Part shown: piece by piece, positions 1 to 9,511 of the stretch | How positions within the stretch are numbered: position 1 is the stretch's first letter | Layout: each line of letters opens with the position of its first letter | NCBI GenBank assembly: GCA_004295085.1 | Contig: SHNF01000005.1 | Span: forward strand, 62,001 to 126,000 | Direction of reading: 5' to 3' | Origin: Planctomycetota bacterium | GTDB taxonomy: Bacteria; Planctomycetota; UBA1135 | DNA: 64,000 bases | The notes under the pieces: generated by a model | Told to the model about the DNA's origin: nothing | Database searches by the model: none | What the model saw: the letters and a program-made list of their open reading frames with translations, nothing else | Program-made: the position numbers and the translations under genes

Positions 1-1106
1 CCGTCCGGCTCCTCCGGAGCGGCCTTGGCCGCCAGCGCCTTCGCCTTCACTGCGGCGACGACCTCGGCCTGGAAGTCGGGGTTGTCCACCAGAAACTGGC
101 GCGCCATCTCGCGGCCCTGGCCGATGCGGATCTCGCCCTGCTGCGGGTGCACGTAGCTGAACCAGGAGCCGGACTTGACGATGGTGCCGTGCTGCAGGCC
201 GAGGTCCAGGACGTCGCCTTCCAGGCTGATGCCCTTGCCGAAGAGGATGTCGAATTCGGCCCGGCGGAACGGCGGCGCCACCTTGTTCTTCACCACCGTC
301 ACCTTGGTGCGGTTGCCGACGATCTCCTCGCCCTGCTTGAGCTGGCCGATGCGGCGCACGTCCAGGCGCACCGAGGAGTAGAACTTGAGCGCGCGGCCGC
401 CGGGCGTGGTCTCGGGGTTGCCGAACATGACCCCGATCTTCTCGCGCAACTGGTTGATGAAGATGACGATGGCGTTGGACTTGCTGGTCATCCCGGTCAG
501 GCGGCGCAGCGCCTGGCTCATCATGCGCGCCTGCAGGCCCATGAACTGGTCGCCCACCTCGCCCTCGATCTCGGCCTTGGGCACCAGCGCCGCCACCGAG
601 TCCACCACCACCACGTCCACGGCCTTGGACTTGATGAACTGCTCGCAGATGTCCAGGCCTTCTTCGCCGTAGCTGGGCTGGGACAGCGTGAAACGCAGGC
701 CATCCAGGCGCACGCCGATCTTCTGGGCGTACTCCGGGTCGAAGGCGTGCTCGGCGTCGATGTAGGCCGCGTAACCGCCCTGCTTCTGGGCCTGGGCGAT
801 GACGCTCAAGGCGAGCGTGCTCTTGCCGCTGCCCTCCGGGCCGAACATCTCGACGATCCGGCCGCGCGGCAGGCCGCGCCCGCCCAGGGCGAGGTCCAGG
901 CTCAAGGCGCCGGTCGGGATGCCTTCCACGGGCACGAGGTATTGAGCCGTCATCTGCACCACCGAACCCTTACCGTGGCTCTTCTCGATCTGCGACAGCA
1001 CGGCCTGGATGGCCTTCTGGCGCTCTCCGCCTTCCTTCACCGAGGCGGCGGGGGCCTCCTTCCTGGGCGTTGAGTCTTTCTTGGATGTGTTCTTCTGCGC
1101 GGCCAC
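1..1106 (-). CDS. recA: RecA recombinase (3' end cut by window edge)
   Basis: RecA forms ATP-dependent filaments on single-stranded DNA, pairs homologous strands and triggers SOS derepression. The 368 codons in the window carry the Walker A motif GPEGSGKS, the [13 protein letters not shown] segment, the Walker B strand [11 protein letters not shown] and the L2-region [15 protein letters not shown]. Translation starts at GTG 1104-1106, with GGAGG at 1114-1118 seven bases upstream. The N-terminus is extended by a Lys/Thr/Ala-rich stretch before the core. It is the last gene of a minus-strand series but has its own promoter inside the end of thpR. The C-terminus lies outside the window. Confidence 0.98.
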   Translation of the reverse strand, partial: MAAQKNTSKKDSTPRKEAPAASVKEGGERQKAIQAVLSQIEKSHGKGSVVQMTAQYLVPVEGIPTGALSLDLALGGRGLPRGRIVEMFGPEGSGKSTLALSVIAQAQKQGGYAAYIDAEHAFDPEYAQKIGVRLDGLRFTLSQPSYGEEGLDICEQFIKSKAVDVVVVDSVAALVPKAEIEGEVGDQFMGLQARMMSQALRRLTGMTSKSNAIVIFINQLREKIGVMFGNPETTPGGRALKFYSSVRLDVRRIGQLKQGEEIVGNRTKVTVVKNKVAPPFRRAEFDILFGKGISLEGDVLDLGLQHGTIVKSGSWFSYVHPQQGEIRIGQGREMARQFLVDNPDFQAEVVAAVKAKALAAKAAPEEPD

Positions 1107-1127
1107 GACGGTTCCTCCGGAACGGGC

Positions 1128-1156
1128 AGTCTATTCGCAGGTCACCGCCCATTGAA
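1128..1156 (-). promoter_or_regulatory. Putative sigma70-type promoter of recA
   Basis: On the minus strand the -10 is TAGACT (1128-1133) and the -35 is TTCAAT (1151-1156), with a 17-bp spacer. The predicted start, about 1121, leaves a short leader containing the recA Shine-Dalgarno. The -35 lies inside the last codons of thpR. I saw no obvious LexA-like palindrome here. The -10 is identical to the one proposed before gspD. Confidence 0.5.
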
Positions 1157-1750
1157 AGGGCGGGGTGTTGAGGAGAGTGGTGATGCGGACGAGCGCCGCA
1201 GCGGCCAGGACCGGAGCACGCAGTACTGTGCCCCGGAGCGGCTCAGCTGCGACTGGTACAGGTTCACCGCCGCCGGCGTGCAGTCCACCTCCGGCAGCGC
1301 CGGAAGGAGGCAGCCCTGCAGGGCTTGCGCCCGCCTCGGGTCCAGCCGGGCCAGGGTGACGTGGGCCCGGAAGGAGCGGCGCTCGGGCGCGAAGCCGGCG
1401 TCGCGGGCGCAGGACTCGATCGCGCGGGCCAGGCGCCCGAGCGCTTCTACCTCGCCCCGCAGCCCGGCCCACAGGATCAGGCTGCGCGGCCCCTTGGGCG
1501 GGAACAGCCCGGGCTCGTCCAGGTGCAGCTGCGGCGCTTCCACGGCATGGATCACGGATGAGACCGATTCGGTTACGCGGAACAGGCGGCCGCGGTCGGC
1601 TTCGCCCAGGAAACGCATCGTCACGTGCAGGTTCTCGGGCGGAATCCAATGGCAGCCCTGGCCCTGGAACTGGGCCCGCAGCGGCGCGAAGGCCGCCACC
1701 AGGGCTTCCACGGCCTCGGTCGGGAGCGGGCAGGCGAAGAAGCAGCGCAT
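1142..1750 (-). CDS. thpR: RNA 2',3'-cyclic phosphodiesterase (2'-5' RNA ligase family)
   Basis: This 202-aa protein belongs to the 2H phosphoesterase superfamily, whose bacterial ThpR/LigT members hydrolyse 2',3'-cyclic phosphates or ligate RNA ends in vitro. Both H-x-T/S-x catalytic motifs are visible: HVTMRF in the N-terminal half and HVTLAR in the C-terminal half. The N-terminus MRCFFACPLP is typical of the family and supports ATG 1748-1750. Only two bases separate this start from the stop of the upstream PfkB kinase, so the two are probably co-translated. Confidence 0.9.
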   Translation of the reverse strand: MRCFFACPLPTEAVEALVAAFAPLRAQFQGQGCHWIPPENLHVTMRFLGEADRGRLFRVTESVSSVIHAVEAPQLHLDEPGLFPPKGPRSLILWAGLRGEVEALGRLARAIESCARDAGFAPERRSFRAHVTLARLDPRRAQALQGCLLPALPEVDCTPAAVNLYQSQLSRSGAQYCVLRSWPLRRSSASPLSSTPRPFNGR

Positions 1751-1752
1751 GG

Positions 1753-2649
1753 CTACAGGCGCACGAACTCGCGCAGCTCCTCCAGCCGCTGGTCCACCTG
1801 GGCGCGCTCCAGCCGCTCCAGGCCGCGCGTGGAGAACTCCTCCACGGTGAAGGAGGCGGTCACGATCCCATAGGCCATGGCCCGGCGCAGGCCGGGCGGA
1901 TCGAGGCTTCCGGCGGCCGCCAGCGAGCCGAGCAGGCCGCCGGCGAAGGAGTCCCCGGCGCCGGTCGGGTCCACCACCCGCGTCGTCGGGTAGGCCGGCA
2001 GGGCGAAGTGGAAGCCGCGCGCGAACAGGAAGGCGCCGTGCTCGCCCTTCTTCAGGACGACCACCTGCGGCCCCAGCAGCAGCAAGGCGGCCCCCGCCCG
2101 GATCAGGTTGTCCTCGCCGGTGAGCTGGCGCGCCTCGGCGTCGTTGAGGACCAGGCCCTGCACGCGGCGCAGCAGCGCCAGCAGGGCCGGCCGTGCGCTC
2201 TCGATCCACAAGTTCATGGTGTCGGCGAACACAACTTCCCCTCCCAGGCGCTCCAGGCAGCGCAGCTGCACCTCCGGCCCCATGTTGGCCAGGAACACGA
2301 AGCGGGCTCCGCCGTACGACGCCGGCGGCTCCGGCGGGAGCGCCAGGACGTTGAGATCGGTGCGCAGCGTCTCCGCCGCGTTCATGTCGCCGCGGTAGCG
2401 GCCGCTCCAGCGGAACGAGGCGTGGTCGGCGTAGCGGCGCACTCCGCCCAGGTCGGCGCCGCGGCGGCGCAGCACCTCCCACACGGCCTCCGGATAGTCG
2501 GCGCCGATGTTGGCCGCCACCTTGACCGGCCCGAACAGCGACGCCGCCAGGGCGAAGTACACCGCCGAGCCGCCCACGACGTCGTGCACGCGCCCCGACG
2601 GCGTCTCCACCGTGTCGATCCCGGCCGATCCGACGACCACCAGGCTCAT
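1753..2649 (-). CDS. PfkB-family carbohydrate/nucleoside kinase
   Basis: This 298-aa ribokinase-like kinase phosphorylates a sugar or nucleoside hydroxyl using ATP; the substrate cannot be read from the sequence. The C-terminal PfkB signature VVDPTGAGDSFAGG contains the anion hole and catalytic Asp. The early GGSAVYFA segment matches the substrate-binding region. The ATG at 2647-2649 was chosen over a longer frame because it overlaps the TGA of the upstream membrane protein in an ATGA junction and begins directly with MSLVVVGSAG. Confidence 0.88.
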   Translation of the reverse strand: MSLVVVGSAGIDTVETPSGRVHDVVGGSAVYFALAASLFGPVKVAANIGADYPEAVWEVLRRRGADLGGVRRYADHASFRWSGRYRGDMNAAETLRTDLNVLALPPEPPASYGGARFVFLANMGPEVQLRCLERLGGEVVFADTMNLWIESARPALLALLRRVQGLVLNDAEARQLTGEDNLIRAGAALLLLGPQVVVLKKGEHGAFLFARGFHFALPAYPTTRVVDPTGAGDSFAGGLLGSLAAAGSLDPPGLRRAMAYGIVTASFTVEEFSTRGLERLERAQVDQRLEELREFVRL

Positions 2650-3800
2650 GTCCGTGCCTCCCGCTTCCAGTCCACGTGCTCCTTGTGCTCGCGCGAGAGC
2701 ATCCACACCACGCCTCCGAGCAGGCCCACCCCCACCTGCGTCACCAGCCGGAACACGATGGAGGTCGCGACTCCCAGCGTGGCGGTGGAGCCGAAGCCGC
2801 GGAAGAACAGGGCGAACATGGTCTCACCCACGCCGAAGCCGGAAGGCGCCAGCGGCAGCGAGGACACGGTCTGCACCACCGGGAAGGCCACGTACACCTG
2901 CGGCAGAGTCAGGTCCGCGCCCAGCGCCTGCGCCATCAGCCAGAACGACAGCACGCCGCAAGCCTGCAGCACCACCGACAGACCGAGCGCCGCGCCCACG
3001 GCGCCCGGGCGCTCCCGGTACACCGTCAAGGCGTCGTCCAGGACCGCGACTTTCTGCTGGAACGGCAGCTTGCGCAGCAGCCACTCGATCCCGAGCAGCC
3101 GGCGCGCGCGCCTCGACAGGTACAAGGCCGGGAGCACGATCGCCAGCGCCAGGATCAGGAGCACGTAGCGGCGCACCACGCCCAGCCACGGCGGCGCGCC
3201 CTCGATGTGGACGCCGCCGAAGAACAGCACCAGCCCGGCCAGCACCAGCAGCGAGAACAGGCCGATCACCCGGTCCACGAGCACCGACATGAAGGCGCGA
3301 GCCCGGTTGCCCTCCAGCCCGCGCGTCACCAGCGCCGCCCGCACCAGGTCGCCGCTGGTCAGTCCCGGCATGATGATGTTGAAGAAGTAGCCGACGAAGC
3401 ACAGGCGCAAGGCGTTGCGGTAGCTGGTCGGCACGCCCACCGCGCGCAGCAGGATCATCCAGCGCAGGGTCACGAACGCGAGCAGCACCCCCCACAGCAC
3501 CAGCCCGAGCAGGAACGGCGGGATCCGCATCCCGGCCAGCAAGGTGAAGAACCCGGGTCGCAACTGGTGGTCGGGCGGCAGCGGCGGCCGGAACACGCGC
3601 TCTCCCCCTTCCGCCGTGAACACCCAGTGGTCCGCGTGCCAGTCGCCCTCCAGGCGTCCCACATATTCCGCGCTCGGCTCCTTCTGACCCGCCGGCACCA
3701 CCACCACCTTGTCGTCGTACTCGATCAGGTACGCGAACACATACCAGATCAGGACGACCGCGATGCCGATCTTGAGGATCGTGAGCGCGGCGGACTTCAA
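2646..3800 (-). CDS. YbhN/MprF-N-like integral membrane protein
   Basis: This 384-aa polytopic membrane protein resembles the lysylphosphatidylglycerol synthase transmembrane-region family (AglD2/YbhN, UPF0104), often proposed to be lipid flippases. An N-terminal TM helix is followed by a soluble loop of about 70 residues, then several hydrophobic segments. These include the family-typical region FFNIIMPGLTSGDLVRA and, late in the protein, LPLAPSGFGVGE. No aminoacyl-transferase domain is present, so lipid aminoacylation is not implied. The start is TTG 3798-3800, overlapping the previous stop as TTGA. Confidence 0.82.
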   Translation of the reverse strand: MKSAALTILKIGIAVVLIWYVFAYLIEYDDKVVVVPAGQKEPSAEYVGRLEGDWHADHWVFTAEGGERVFRPPLPPDHQLRPGFFTLLAGMRIPPFLLGLVLWGVLLAFVTLRWMILLRAVGVPTSYRNALRLCFVGYFFNIIMPGLTSGDLVRAALVTRGLEGNRARAFMSVLVDRVIGLFSLLVLAGLVLFFGGVHIEGAPPWLGVVRRYVLLILALAIVLPALYLSRRARRLLGIEWLLRKLPFQQKVAVLDDALTVYRERPGAVGAALGLSVVLQACGVLSFWLMAQALGADLTLPQVYVAFPVVQTVSSLPLAPSGFGVGETMFALFFRGFGSTATLGVATSIVFRLVTQVGVGLLGGVVWMLSREHKEHVDWKREART

Positions 3801-4582
3801 GGCTGCGGCGCGGCCAGGTGCTTCAGGATGAGGGCGCGCCGCTCGCGGCAGGCCGCGGCCACCTCCGGGTCGGGATCCGCCTCGCCGTGCTCCAGGGCCA
3901 GCAGCACCGCGCGCACGCCCGTGCGCTGCAGCACCGCGTCGCCGGTGACCGGTTGCGGCGCGGTCCGATAACGCCGCGCCATGCCGGCCAGGAGCAGGGC
4001 CGCCGCCGTCGGATCATCGATGCGGGCCTGATCCACCTGCTCCAGGGCCGCACCGACGCGCGCCGCGTAATCCGGGGCGCGCGCGGCCGCGGTGGCGGCG
4101 TCGTACGCGGCCACGGCCGCCGCCAGGTCGCCCTGCGGCGGCTGCGCCGCCGGCCGCGCGCCCACCCGCTCGATCCAGAACGCCGCGAACTGGCTCAGGA
4201 CGGCCGCGCTCTGCAGGCGCGTGTCCGCGAAATCATCGTGCAGCAAGGCAACCATCAGGTAGGCGGCTGCCTCCAGCGCCACACCCACGTCCGAGGGCGG
4301 GATGGCCGCGATGCGCTGCAGGATCCCGCGCTCCACCGCGCGATGGTCCGCGATCTCGAAGCTCTCCATCTCCCCGACCCGGAAGTCCGGGGTGTCCTTG
4401 CCCGAGCCCAGGTACACCTGCGGATCGGTGGTCAGCTGCGCCGGCGAGCGCGGACGCCACTGTCCGTCATGGATCGCGGCGAAGTCGTACACGGCGTTGG
4501 ACGGCGACACCGAGCAGGCCGCGAGCGCCAGCACGGGCACAGCCAGCGCGAGCAGCCAGGGGGACAAGGCCAGGCGGGGCAC
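3797..4582 (-). CDS. Predicted lipoprotein of unknown function
   Basis: This 261-aa protein begins at GTG 4580-4582. It has a hydrophobic signal peptide ending in the lipobox LAAC, so it is probably anchored in the outer or cytoplasmic membrane. The rest is Ala-rich and predominantly helical, and may contain a helical-repeat fold. I recognise no family. It is first in a minus-strand series and overlaps the YbhN-like gene by 4 bp, which suggests a shared envelope role. Confidence 0.7.
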   Translation of the reverse strand: MPRLALSPWLLALAVPVLALAACSVSPSNAVYDFAAIHDGQWRPRSPAQLTTDPQVYLGSGKDTPDFRVGEMESFEIADHRAVERGILQRIAAIPPSDVGVALEAAAYLMVALLHDDFADTRLQSAAVLSQFAAFWIERVGARPAAQPPQGDLAAAVAAYDAATAAARAPDYAARVGAALEQVDQARIDDPTAAALLLAGMARRYRTAPQPVTGDAVLQRTGVRAVLLALEHGEADPDPEVAAACRERRALILKHLAAPQP

Positions 4583-4717
4583 GGCGGGCGGAGTCTAGCG
4601 GCGCTGGCCCGGGCCCCGCACGCGCGGCCCGGGTCCGCGGGTTACACTGGTCCGCGGGCCGTTCTCCCCTTGTGGCGGCTCATGCTCACCCCGGCCGCGC
4701 CGGGAGGAGAAAGGTAC

Positions 4718-7423
4718 ATGGGCTTGCGCATTGTGTTCCGTCCGGTCCTGGCCGGGTCCCTGCTCGCGTCGATGCTCGCGCCCATGGCGGCGCAGGAACA
4801 GCGGCTGACGCACGACGCGCCGCAGGTGATGTTCGGCGCCGACTCGCCGCCCATGCAGCGCCTGTTCGACTACGACGCCGACGGCGACTGGGACGCGGTA
4901 GGCGGGCGCGTGGGCGACAGCGGCGGCACTCCGGCCGGCTTCGAGAACCGGGTCTGGACCAACAACGGCGCGGGCGTGTTCCTCCTGCACAGCAGCACCA
5001 ACTCCAACGTGGTGCCGCCGGGCACGCAGGCCGACCGCATGCCGATCGCCGTGGGCGACTTCAGCGGTGACGGGCGCGACGACTACGCGCAGGCCGCCGG
5101 CGAGGAGCTGTGGCTGTGGACCGCGCCGGTGCCGGGCCGGCTGTTCTTCGGCTGGAAGTACGAGGACCTCGGCTTCGCCAACTACAGCCGCGACGTGGAG
5201 ATGGCTGATTTCGACGGCGACGGCGTCGCCGACGTCGCCGTGCTCGCGAACCGCGACCTGCGCGTCTACTGGTCGGGCGGCGGCAGCACCCTCCTGCCCT
5301 ACGACGCGGCCCACAACGGCGTGGAGCAGCTGCTGGTGTCCGACACCGACGGCGACCTCCTGCCGGACTTCTTCGCCGTGGGCGGCTGGAAGGCTGTGCC
5401 CTTCTCGATCAGCGGGCACAGTATTGCGCCCGGGCCGCAACTGGACTTCCGCGGCTACGGCCCGATGGCCGCCGCGGGCGACATCGACGGCGACGGCGAC
5501 GAGGATCTGGCGGCTTTCTACATGCCGGGCAGCGGGCCCGCCACCGTGGAGATCTTCCGGCGCGTCGCCGCCGGCGCCTGGGCCAGTGAGCCTCCCTACG
5601 AAGGCGGTCCCGCCGAGTACCTGGCCGACGTCGACAATGACGGCGATCCCGACGGGGTGTGCTGCGGCGGCGGCGGCGGCGGACCCGACTTCGCGCGCCT
5701 CGAGTTCCCCTCCACCTACGAGATCAGCATCAACGACGGCGGCGTCATCGGCAAGGCGATGGCGATCCCCGGCCTGGGCTCCCGCTCGCTCGCGGGCGCC
5801 AAGGACGTGGACGGCGACGGCGACACGGACCTGGTGGCAGGCCGCTGCGTGTACTTCAACCGCGGCGCCTGGACCGCCACTCCGGCCAGCAACTTCACCA
5901 GCATCGAGAGCGAGATCGAGCTGGCCGACCTCGACGGCGACGGCGACGCCGATCCCTGGCGGCAATCCACGCTCAATCCGAACGTGGAGCACCGCGCTTA
6001 CCGCAACCAGGGCGACGGCAACTATCGCTGGCAGGATCTGGTGATGGAGCCGCTGCCGCCCGGCCAGGGCGCGGGCGGGCCGCGCGTGCTCGGCGATTTC
6101 GACGGCGACGGCGACTGCGACGTGATCCTGGGCGTGTGGCAGGGCTCCACCTTCCTCTACCAGGGCCTGTGGAAGAACAGCGGCGGCGGGAGCTTCCACT
6201 ACGCGGGCGCGTGCACTCCCGACGGCGTGTCCTTCTTCCTGGACACCGTGGTCACGCTCGAGAACTTCATCACCGGCGACCTGGAGGGCGACGGCGACCT
6301 GGACCTGGTCATGCGCGAGGACACCGCGCCCGGCGGCACCAGCTACGGCCGCACCAAGGTCTACCGCAACGACGGCACCGGCTTCCTCACGCCGGCCGCC
6401 GACTACAACCTGGAGAGCTTCCACGCGCTGGCCGACTTCGACGGCGACGGCCTGTTGGACGCGCTGACCTCCTCCGGCCCGCTGGCGCTGCGCCTGGGCC
6501 AGCCGGCCGGCGCGCCGCAGCCCTTCGGCGCCTTCACGCCGCTCTTCGGCGGCTTCCAGGCCGGCTACGCAGCCAACCTGGACGTGCGCGACTTCAACCA
6601 GGACGGCCATCCCGACGTCGCCGCCATCGAGTACATCCCCCAGACCGGCGTCGACTTCACCCGCCACCCGCGCATCTTCGTCAACGACCTGGGCCTGGGG
6701 CTTCCGCTCGGCTTCACCAAGACCGAGCCCAGCACCGACGCCTCGGACAAGGACTTCGCCGCGCTGCTGGGCGCCGACGTGAACCTGGACGGCCGCACCG
6801 ACCTCGTCTTCGGGCCCTTCGGCTCCGACCGCAGCTACCGCGTCTACCTGCAGAAGAGCGACGCCGAGCCCCTGCTCGGCGTCTCCGCGTACGAAGCGGG
6901 CGTCGAGATGGTGCTTCCCGGCATCCTGCGCGACGACGCCGACGGCGACGGCGACCTGGACCTGGTGGGCGAGTACCTGAGCCGCAACGTCGCGATCCAC
7001 GGCCCGGACAGCGGCGCGCGCCGCCAGTACGGCACCGGCACGCCCGGCAGCGGGGGCGTCGTGCCGACGCTGGGCGTGACCGGCCCGGTGCGCGCCAGCG
7101 CGGCCCCGGAGCTGCGCGTCACCGGTCTGAGCGGAACGCTGGCCTGGCTGGCCGCGAGCGGCGCGCCTGCGGTCCTCCACAACGTGCGGGGCAGCGGCGC
7201 CACGCTGCTGGTGGATCCCTCCACTCCTGGTTTCTTCTACCGCGCCTTGCCCGTGACTGGCGCCGGCAGCGGCGTCGCCCAGGGCTGGATCGCTCTCCCG
7301 ATCCCCCACCTCGCGCGCCTGGCGGGCAGCGCGGCTTATCTCCAGGCGCTCGTCCCTGATGCCGGGTCGGCCGGCGGCACCACGGCGGCCAGCAACGGCC
7401 TGTACCTGCAGCTCGGGCTCTGA
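4718..7423 (+). CDS. Secreted FG-GAP/VCBS repeat protein
   Basis: This 901-aa surface or secreted protein has a signal peptide (MGLRIVFRPVLAGSLLASML...). About a dozen or more repeats follow, each built around a Ca-binding Asp loop such as DYDADGDWD, DFDGDGVAD, DIDGDGDED or DADGDGDLD. This is the pattern of beta-propeller FG-GAP/VCBS adhesins. A Cys-Cys-Gly(6) run lies near residue 315. The last 90 or so residues form a separate module ending in SNGLYLQLGL, similar in layout to the end of the M23 peptidase at 13.5 kb. ATG 4718 follows GGAGG at 4703-4707. No enzymatic motif was seen. Confidence 0.88.
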   Translation: MGLRIVFRPVLAGSLLASMLAPMAAQEQRLTHDAPQVMFGADSPPMQRLFDYDADGDWDAVGGRVGDSGGTPAGFENRVWTNNGAGVFLLHSSTNSNVVPPGTQADRMPIAVGDFSGDGRDDYAQAAGEELWLWTAPVPGRLFFGWKYEDLGFANYSRDVEMADFDGDGVADVAVLANRDLRVYWSGGGSTLLPYDAAHNGVEQLLVSDTDGDLLPDFFAVGGWKAVPFSISGHSIAPGPQLDFRGYGPMAAAGDIDGDGDEDLAAFYMPGSGPATVEIFRRVAAGAWASEPPYEGGPAEYLADVDNDGDPDGVCCGGGGGGPDFARLEFPSTYEISINDGGVIGKAMAIPGLGSRSLAGAKDVDGDGDTDLVAGRCVYFNRGAWTATPASNFTSIESEIELADLDGDGDADPWRQSTLNPNVEHRAYRNQGDGNYRWQDLVMEPLPPGQGAGGPRVLGDFDGDGDCDVILGVWQGSTFLYQGLWKNSGGGSFHYAGACTPDGVSFFLDTVVTLENFITGDLEGDGDLDLVMREDTAPGGTSYGRTKVYRNDGTGFLTPAADYNLESFHALADFDGDGLLDALTSSGPLALRLGQPAGAPQPFGAFTPLFGGFQAGYAANLDVRDFNQDGHPDVAAIEYIPQTGVDFTRHPRIFVNDLGLGLPLGFTKTEPSTDASDKDFAALLGADVNLDGRTDLVFGPFGSDRSYRVYLQKSDAEPLLGVSAYEAGVEMVLPGILRDDADGDGDLDLVGEYLSRNVAIHGPDSGARRQYGTGTPGSGGVVPTLGVTGPVRASAAPELRVTGLSGTLAWLAASGAPAVLHNVRGSGATLLVDPSTPGFFYRALPVTGAGSGVAQGWIALPIPHLARLAGSAAYLQALVPDAGSAGGTTAASNGLYLQLGL

Positions 7424-7463
7424 GATCCACCGCCGCGCTCACTGGATCGTTCTTCGTACCACG

Positions 7464-7492
7464 TTGGCCGTGGCATCGGAGCCTTGTACGAT
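7464..7492 (+). promoter_or_regulatory. Putative promoter of the metzincin lipoprotein gene
   Basis: TTGGCC (7464-7469) and TACGAT (7487-7492) are separated by exactly 17 bp. Each matches the sigma70 consensus at four of six positions. The predicted start, about 7499, leaves a leader of about 35 nt before the ATG at 7534. Confidence 0.45.
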
Positions 7493-7533
7493 GCGGTGCG
7501 CGAGCTGTGCGAATGCAGACGCCATGGAGGTGT

Positions 7534-8778
7534 ATGAATCCCCCGGCCACCAGGATCGTCCTGGCCTTGTCACTCTTCCTGCTTCTCGGTGCCTGCGACA
7601 GCCTGGTTCAGGTCGGGGAGGCGATTCGGGATGATGACGGCGACTCTTGGTTCCACCACGCCAACAATCAGCGCGCCATCCTGCGCGTGAAGTCGATCGT
7701 CGTGGACCAGGACGGCGCCTACTTCATTCGGGCGGAGCACGTGCGGCTGCCGCTGGCAGCCAGCCTGAGCGGCGCTTTCGCCTTCGAGGAGGACCAGATC
7801 ACGGACCTCGACCTCGAGTTGACAACGCGCACGATCGGGACGTGGCTGCTCGACGCGCCCGATCAGGTGGTCACCTTTCATACGCCCCTGGAGGTGGTCC
7901 GCGAGAGCCCCAATCCGCTCGCATTCACTCAGGTGGTGGAGTGGACCAACCAGGCCGGGGACTTCGACGTCGCCATGAACGCCGGTGGCCAGGCGGTGAT
8001 CCTGCGTCTGACCGTCCAGATAGAAAAGTTCGAGGATCCTGACGACAGCAGCGCCGAAGCGGACTTCGATGCCGACGGCATCACGGATGCCGAGGAGGCC
8101 GCCCTGGCGAGCCGCGGGATCCCGCTGGGCGATCCGCAGCAGCGTGACCTGCTGCTGGTGGTGGGCTACTCGCACGCGGATTGGGCGTTGACGCCGGCCT
8201 CGAAGGAGCTGCTTCTCACTCGTTTCCACCACCGCGGCATCCGCATGTACCTGGCGGACGCCCCGGATGATCCATTGGATCTGTGCCAACCGGGGCCGGT
8301 GTCGGGCTTCAGCCGGGACGAGGGAGTGAGCATCGAGCAGGTGCGCGCCGCGCGCTCATCCCACGTCTTCTCCCACGCCTTCAACTACGCCCAGTTCCTG
8401 ATGCTGGTGGGTGAGCCGGTAGGTGCGGACTTCGGCATGTCCGAGCTGAACCGGTCCCCTGCACAGAACATCGTGTGCAGGTCCCACCTCTACGCGCTGG
8501 GCGCGGACATACAGTCCTATCAGGCCAAGTGCATCATGCACGAGCTCGGACACAACCTCGGCCTCTGCCATCCGACGGTCAGCGGGCCCACCGACAGCTG
8601 TCCCAGCGGTTCCATCCCACTGAGCGAGCGCGATCCGAGTCTGACCGTGATGGGCTCTCCCGCCGAGGACCAGGGCAACCCGGTGAGTCAGGCCGTGAAC
8701 GCCTGGTCTCGCCCGCTGGACTACACGCCCACTCAATGGATCAATGCCGACCTGACGCGCGTACGGCCGCCGGAGTGA
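7534..8778 (+). CDS. Secreted zinc metalloprotease-like lipoprotein (metzincin type)
   Basis: This 414-aa protein carries the extended zinc motif HELGHNLGLCH (HExxHxxGxxH) about 340 residues in. A candidate Met-turn (TVMGSP) follows about 45 residues later, as in metzincins. A lipoprotein signal ends in LLLGAC, which favours ATG 7534; GGAGG lies only three bases upstream, and GTG 7507 and ATG 7513 are less likely alternatives. An EF-hand-like Asp loop (DFDADGITDAEE) precedes the catalytic region. The substrate is unknown. It is monocistronic, behind the FG-GAP gene. Confidence 0.82.
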   Translation: MNPPATRIVLALSLFLLLGACDSLVQVGEAIRDDDGDSWFHHANNQRAILRVKSIVVDQDGAYFIRAEHVRLPLAASLSGAFAFEEDQITDLDLELTTRTIGTWLLDAPDQVVTFHTPLEVVRESPNPLAFTQVVEWTNQAGDFDVAMNAGGQAVILRLTVQIEKFEDPDDSSAEADFDADGITDAEEAALASRGIPLGDPQQRDLLLVVGYSHADWALTPASKELLLTRFHHRGIRMYLADAPDDPLDLCQPGPVSGFSRDEGVSIEQVRAARSSHVFSHAFNYAQFLMLVGEPVGADFGMSELNRSPAQNIVCRSHLYALGADIQSYQAKCIMHELGHNLGLCHPTVSGPTDSCPSGSIPLSERDPSLTVMGSPAEDQGNPVSQAVNAWSRPLDYTPTQWINADLTRVRPPE

Positions 8779-8819
8779 GGGGCTGAGCGCAACACCCGGA
8801 CGGAGGCGAACGCAGGCGC

Positions 8820-9491
8820 CTACTTCGCGAGATCGCGGAGTGCGTCCTTCCCCACCCAGCGCGCGGATGCCTGCGGCGAGGCGGCAAGACGCCGCGCCAG
8901 GGCCACGGCTGCGACGCGCAGCGCGCGCTTGCGCCGGCCGACCGCGCGCAGGGCCCAGCTCACGCCCTTCTTGACGAAATTGCGCTCGTCCTTGGCGCCG
9001 CGCTCGATCAGCGGCAGGCAGCGGAGGAACGACGCGTCCTCGGCATCCCGATCGTGCAGGGCGACACAGGCAAGCAGCGCGAAGCCCGCGCGCTTCTGGA
9101 ACTCGTTTTTCCGGCGGGCCCACTGCGCGACCTTGGCGAAGGCGTGCGGGCTGCGGTCGAACAGGTGGAAGCAGACGGTGTCGCAGATGCCCCAGTTGTC
9201 GAAGTCCCGGCACCAGCGGTCCATCTGCGCGGCCGTGACGCGCTCCGGCTCCTCGACGAAGGCGGCCATCGTGCGGGCCTCGTACCAGCCGGTGTCCCAG
9301 AGCGCGGCGGCGAGCTCGTGATTGCGCCCGAGACGCTTGGCCAGCCCCTGCATCTTGCCCATCGGCACGCCGAAGGCCTTGCGCACGCGGATGCCGTAGC
9401 GCGGCTCCATCTCGTCGCGGACGCACTTGCTGCCCACCCGCTGCAGGGCCGCGAGCACGGCCGCGACGTCTTCCCTGGTGCCTTTCTTCAC
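8820..9491 (-). CDS. AlkD-like DNA alkylation repair protein
   Basis: This 223-aa all-helical protein resembles the AlkD/HEAT-repeat DNA glycosylase family that removes positively charged alkylated bases. Recognisable segments are RVRKAFGVPMGKMQ near the N-terminus, the W-rich stretch MDRWCRDFDNWGICD and FVKKGVSWALRAVG. GTG 9489-9491 is preferred because a purine-rich SD-like stretch (GGAGAGG) lies upstream. Its start is 20 bp past the end of the AHSA1-domain gene on the same strand, so it may be the third gene of that operon. Confidence 0.8.
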   Translation of the reverse strand: MKKGTREDVAAVLAALQRVGSKCVRDEMEPRYGIRVRKAFGVPMGKMQGLAKRLGRNHELAAALWDTGWYEARTMAAFVEEPERVTAAQMDRWCRDFDNWGICDTVCFHLFDRSPHAFAKVAQWARRKNEFQKRAGFALLACVALHDRDAEDASFLRCLPLIERGAKDERNFVKKGVSWALRAVGRRKRALRVAAVALARRLAASPQASARWVGKDALRDLAK

Positions 9492-9511
9492 TCGAGCGCA
9501 GCCCTCTCCGC

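Noticed and set aside
3818..4717. Upstream 300-codon extension of the FG-GAP protein
   Set aside because: It is the antisense of the lipoprotein gene. ATG 4718 has a GGAGG site and begins a proper signal peptide.
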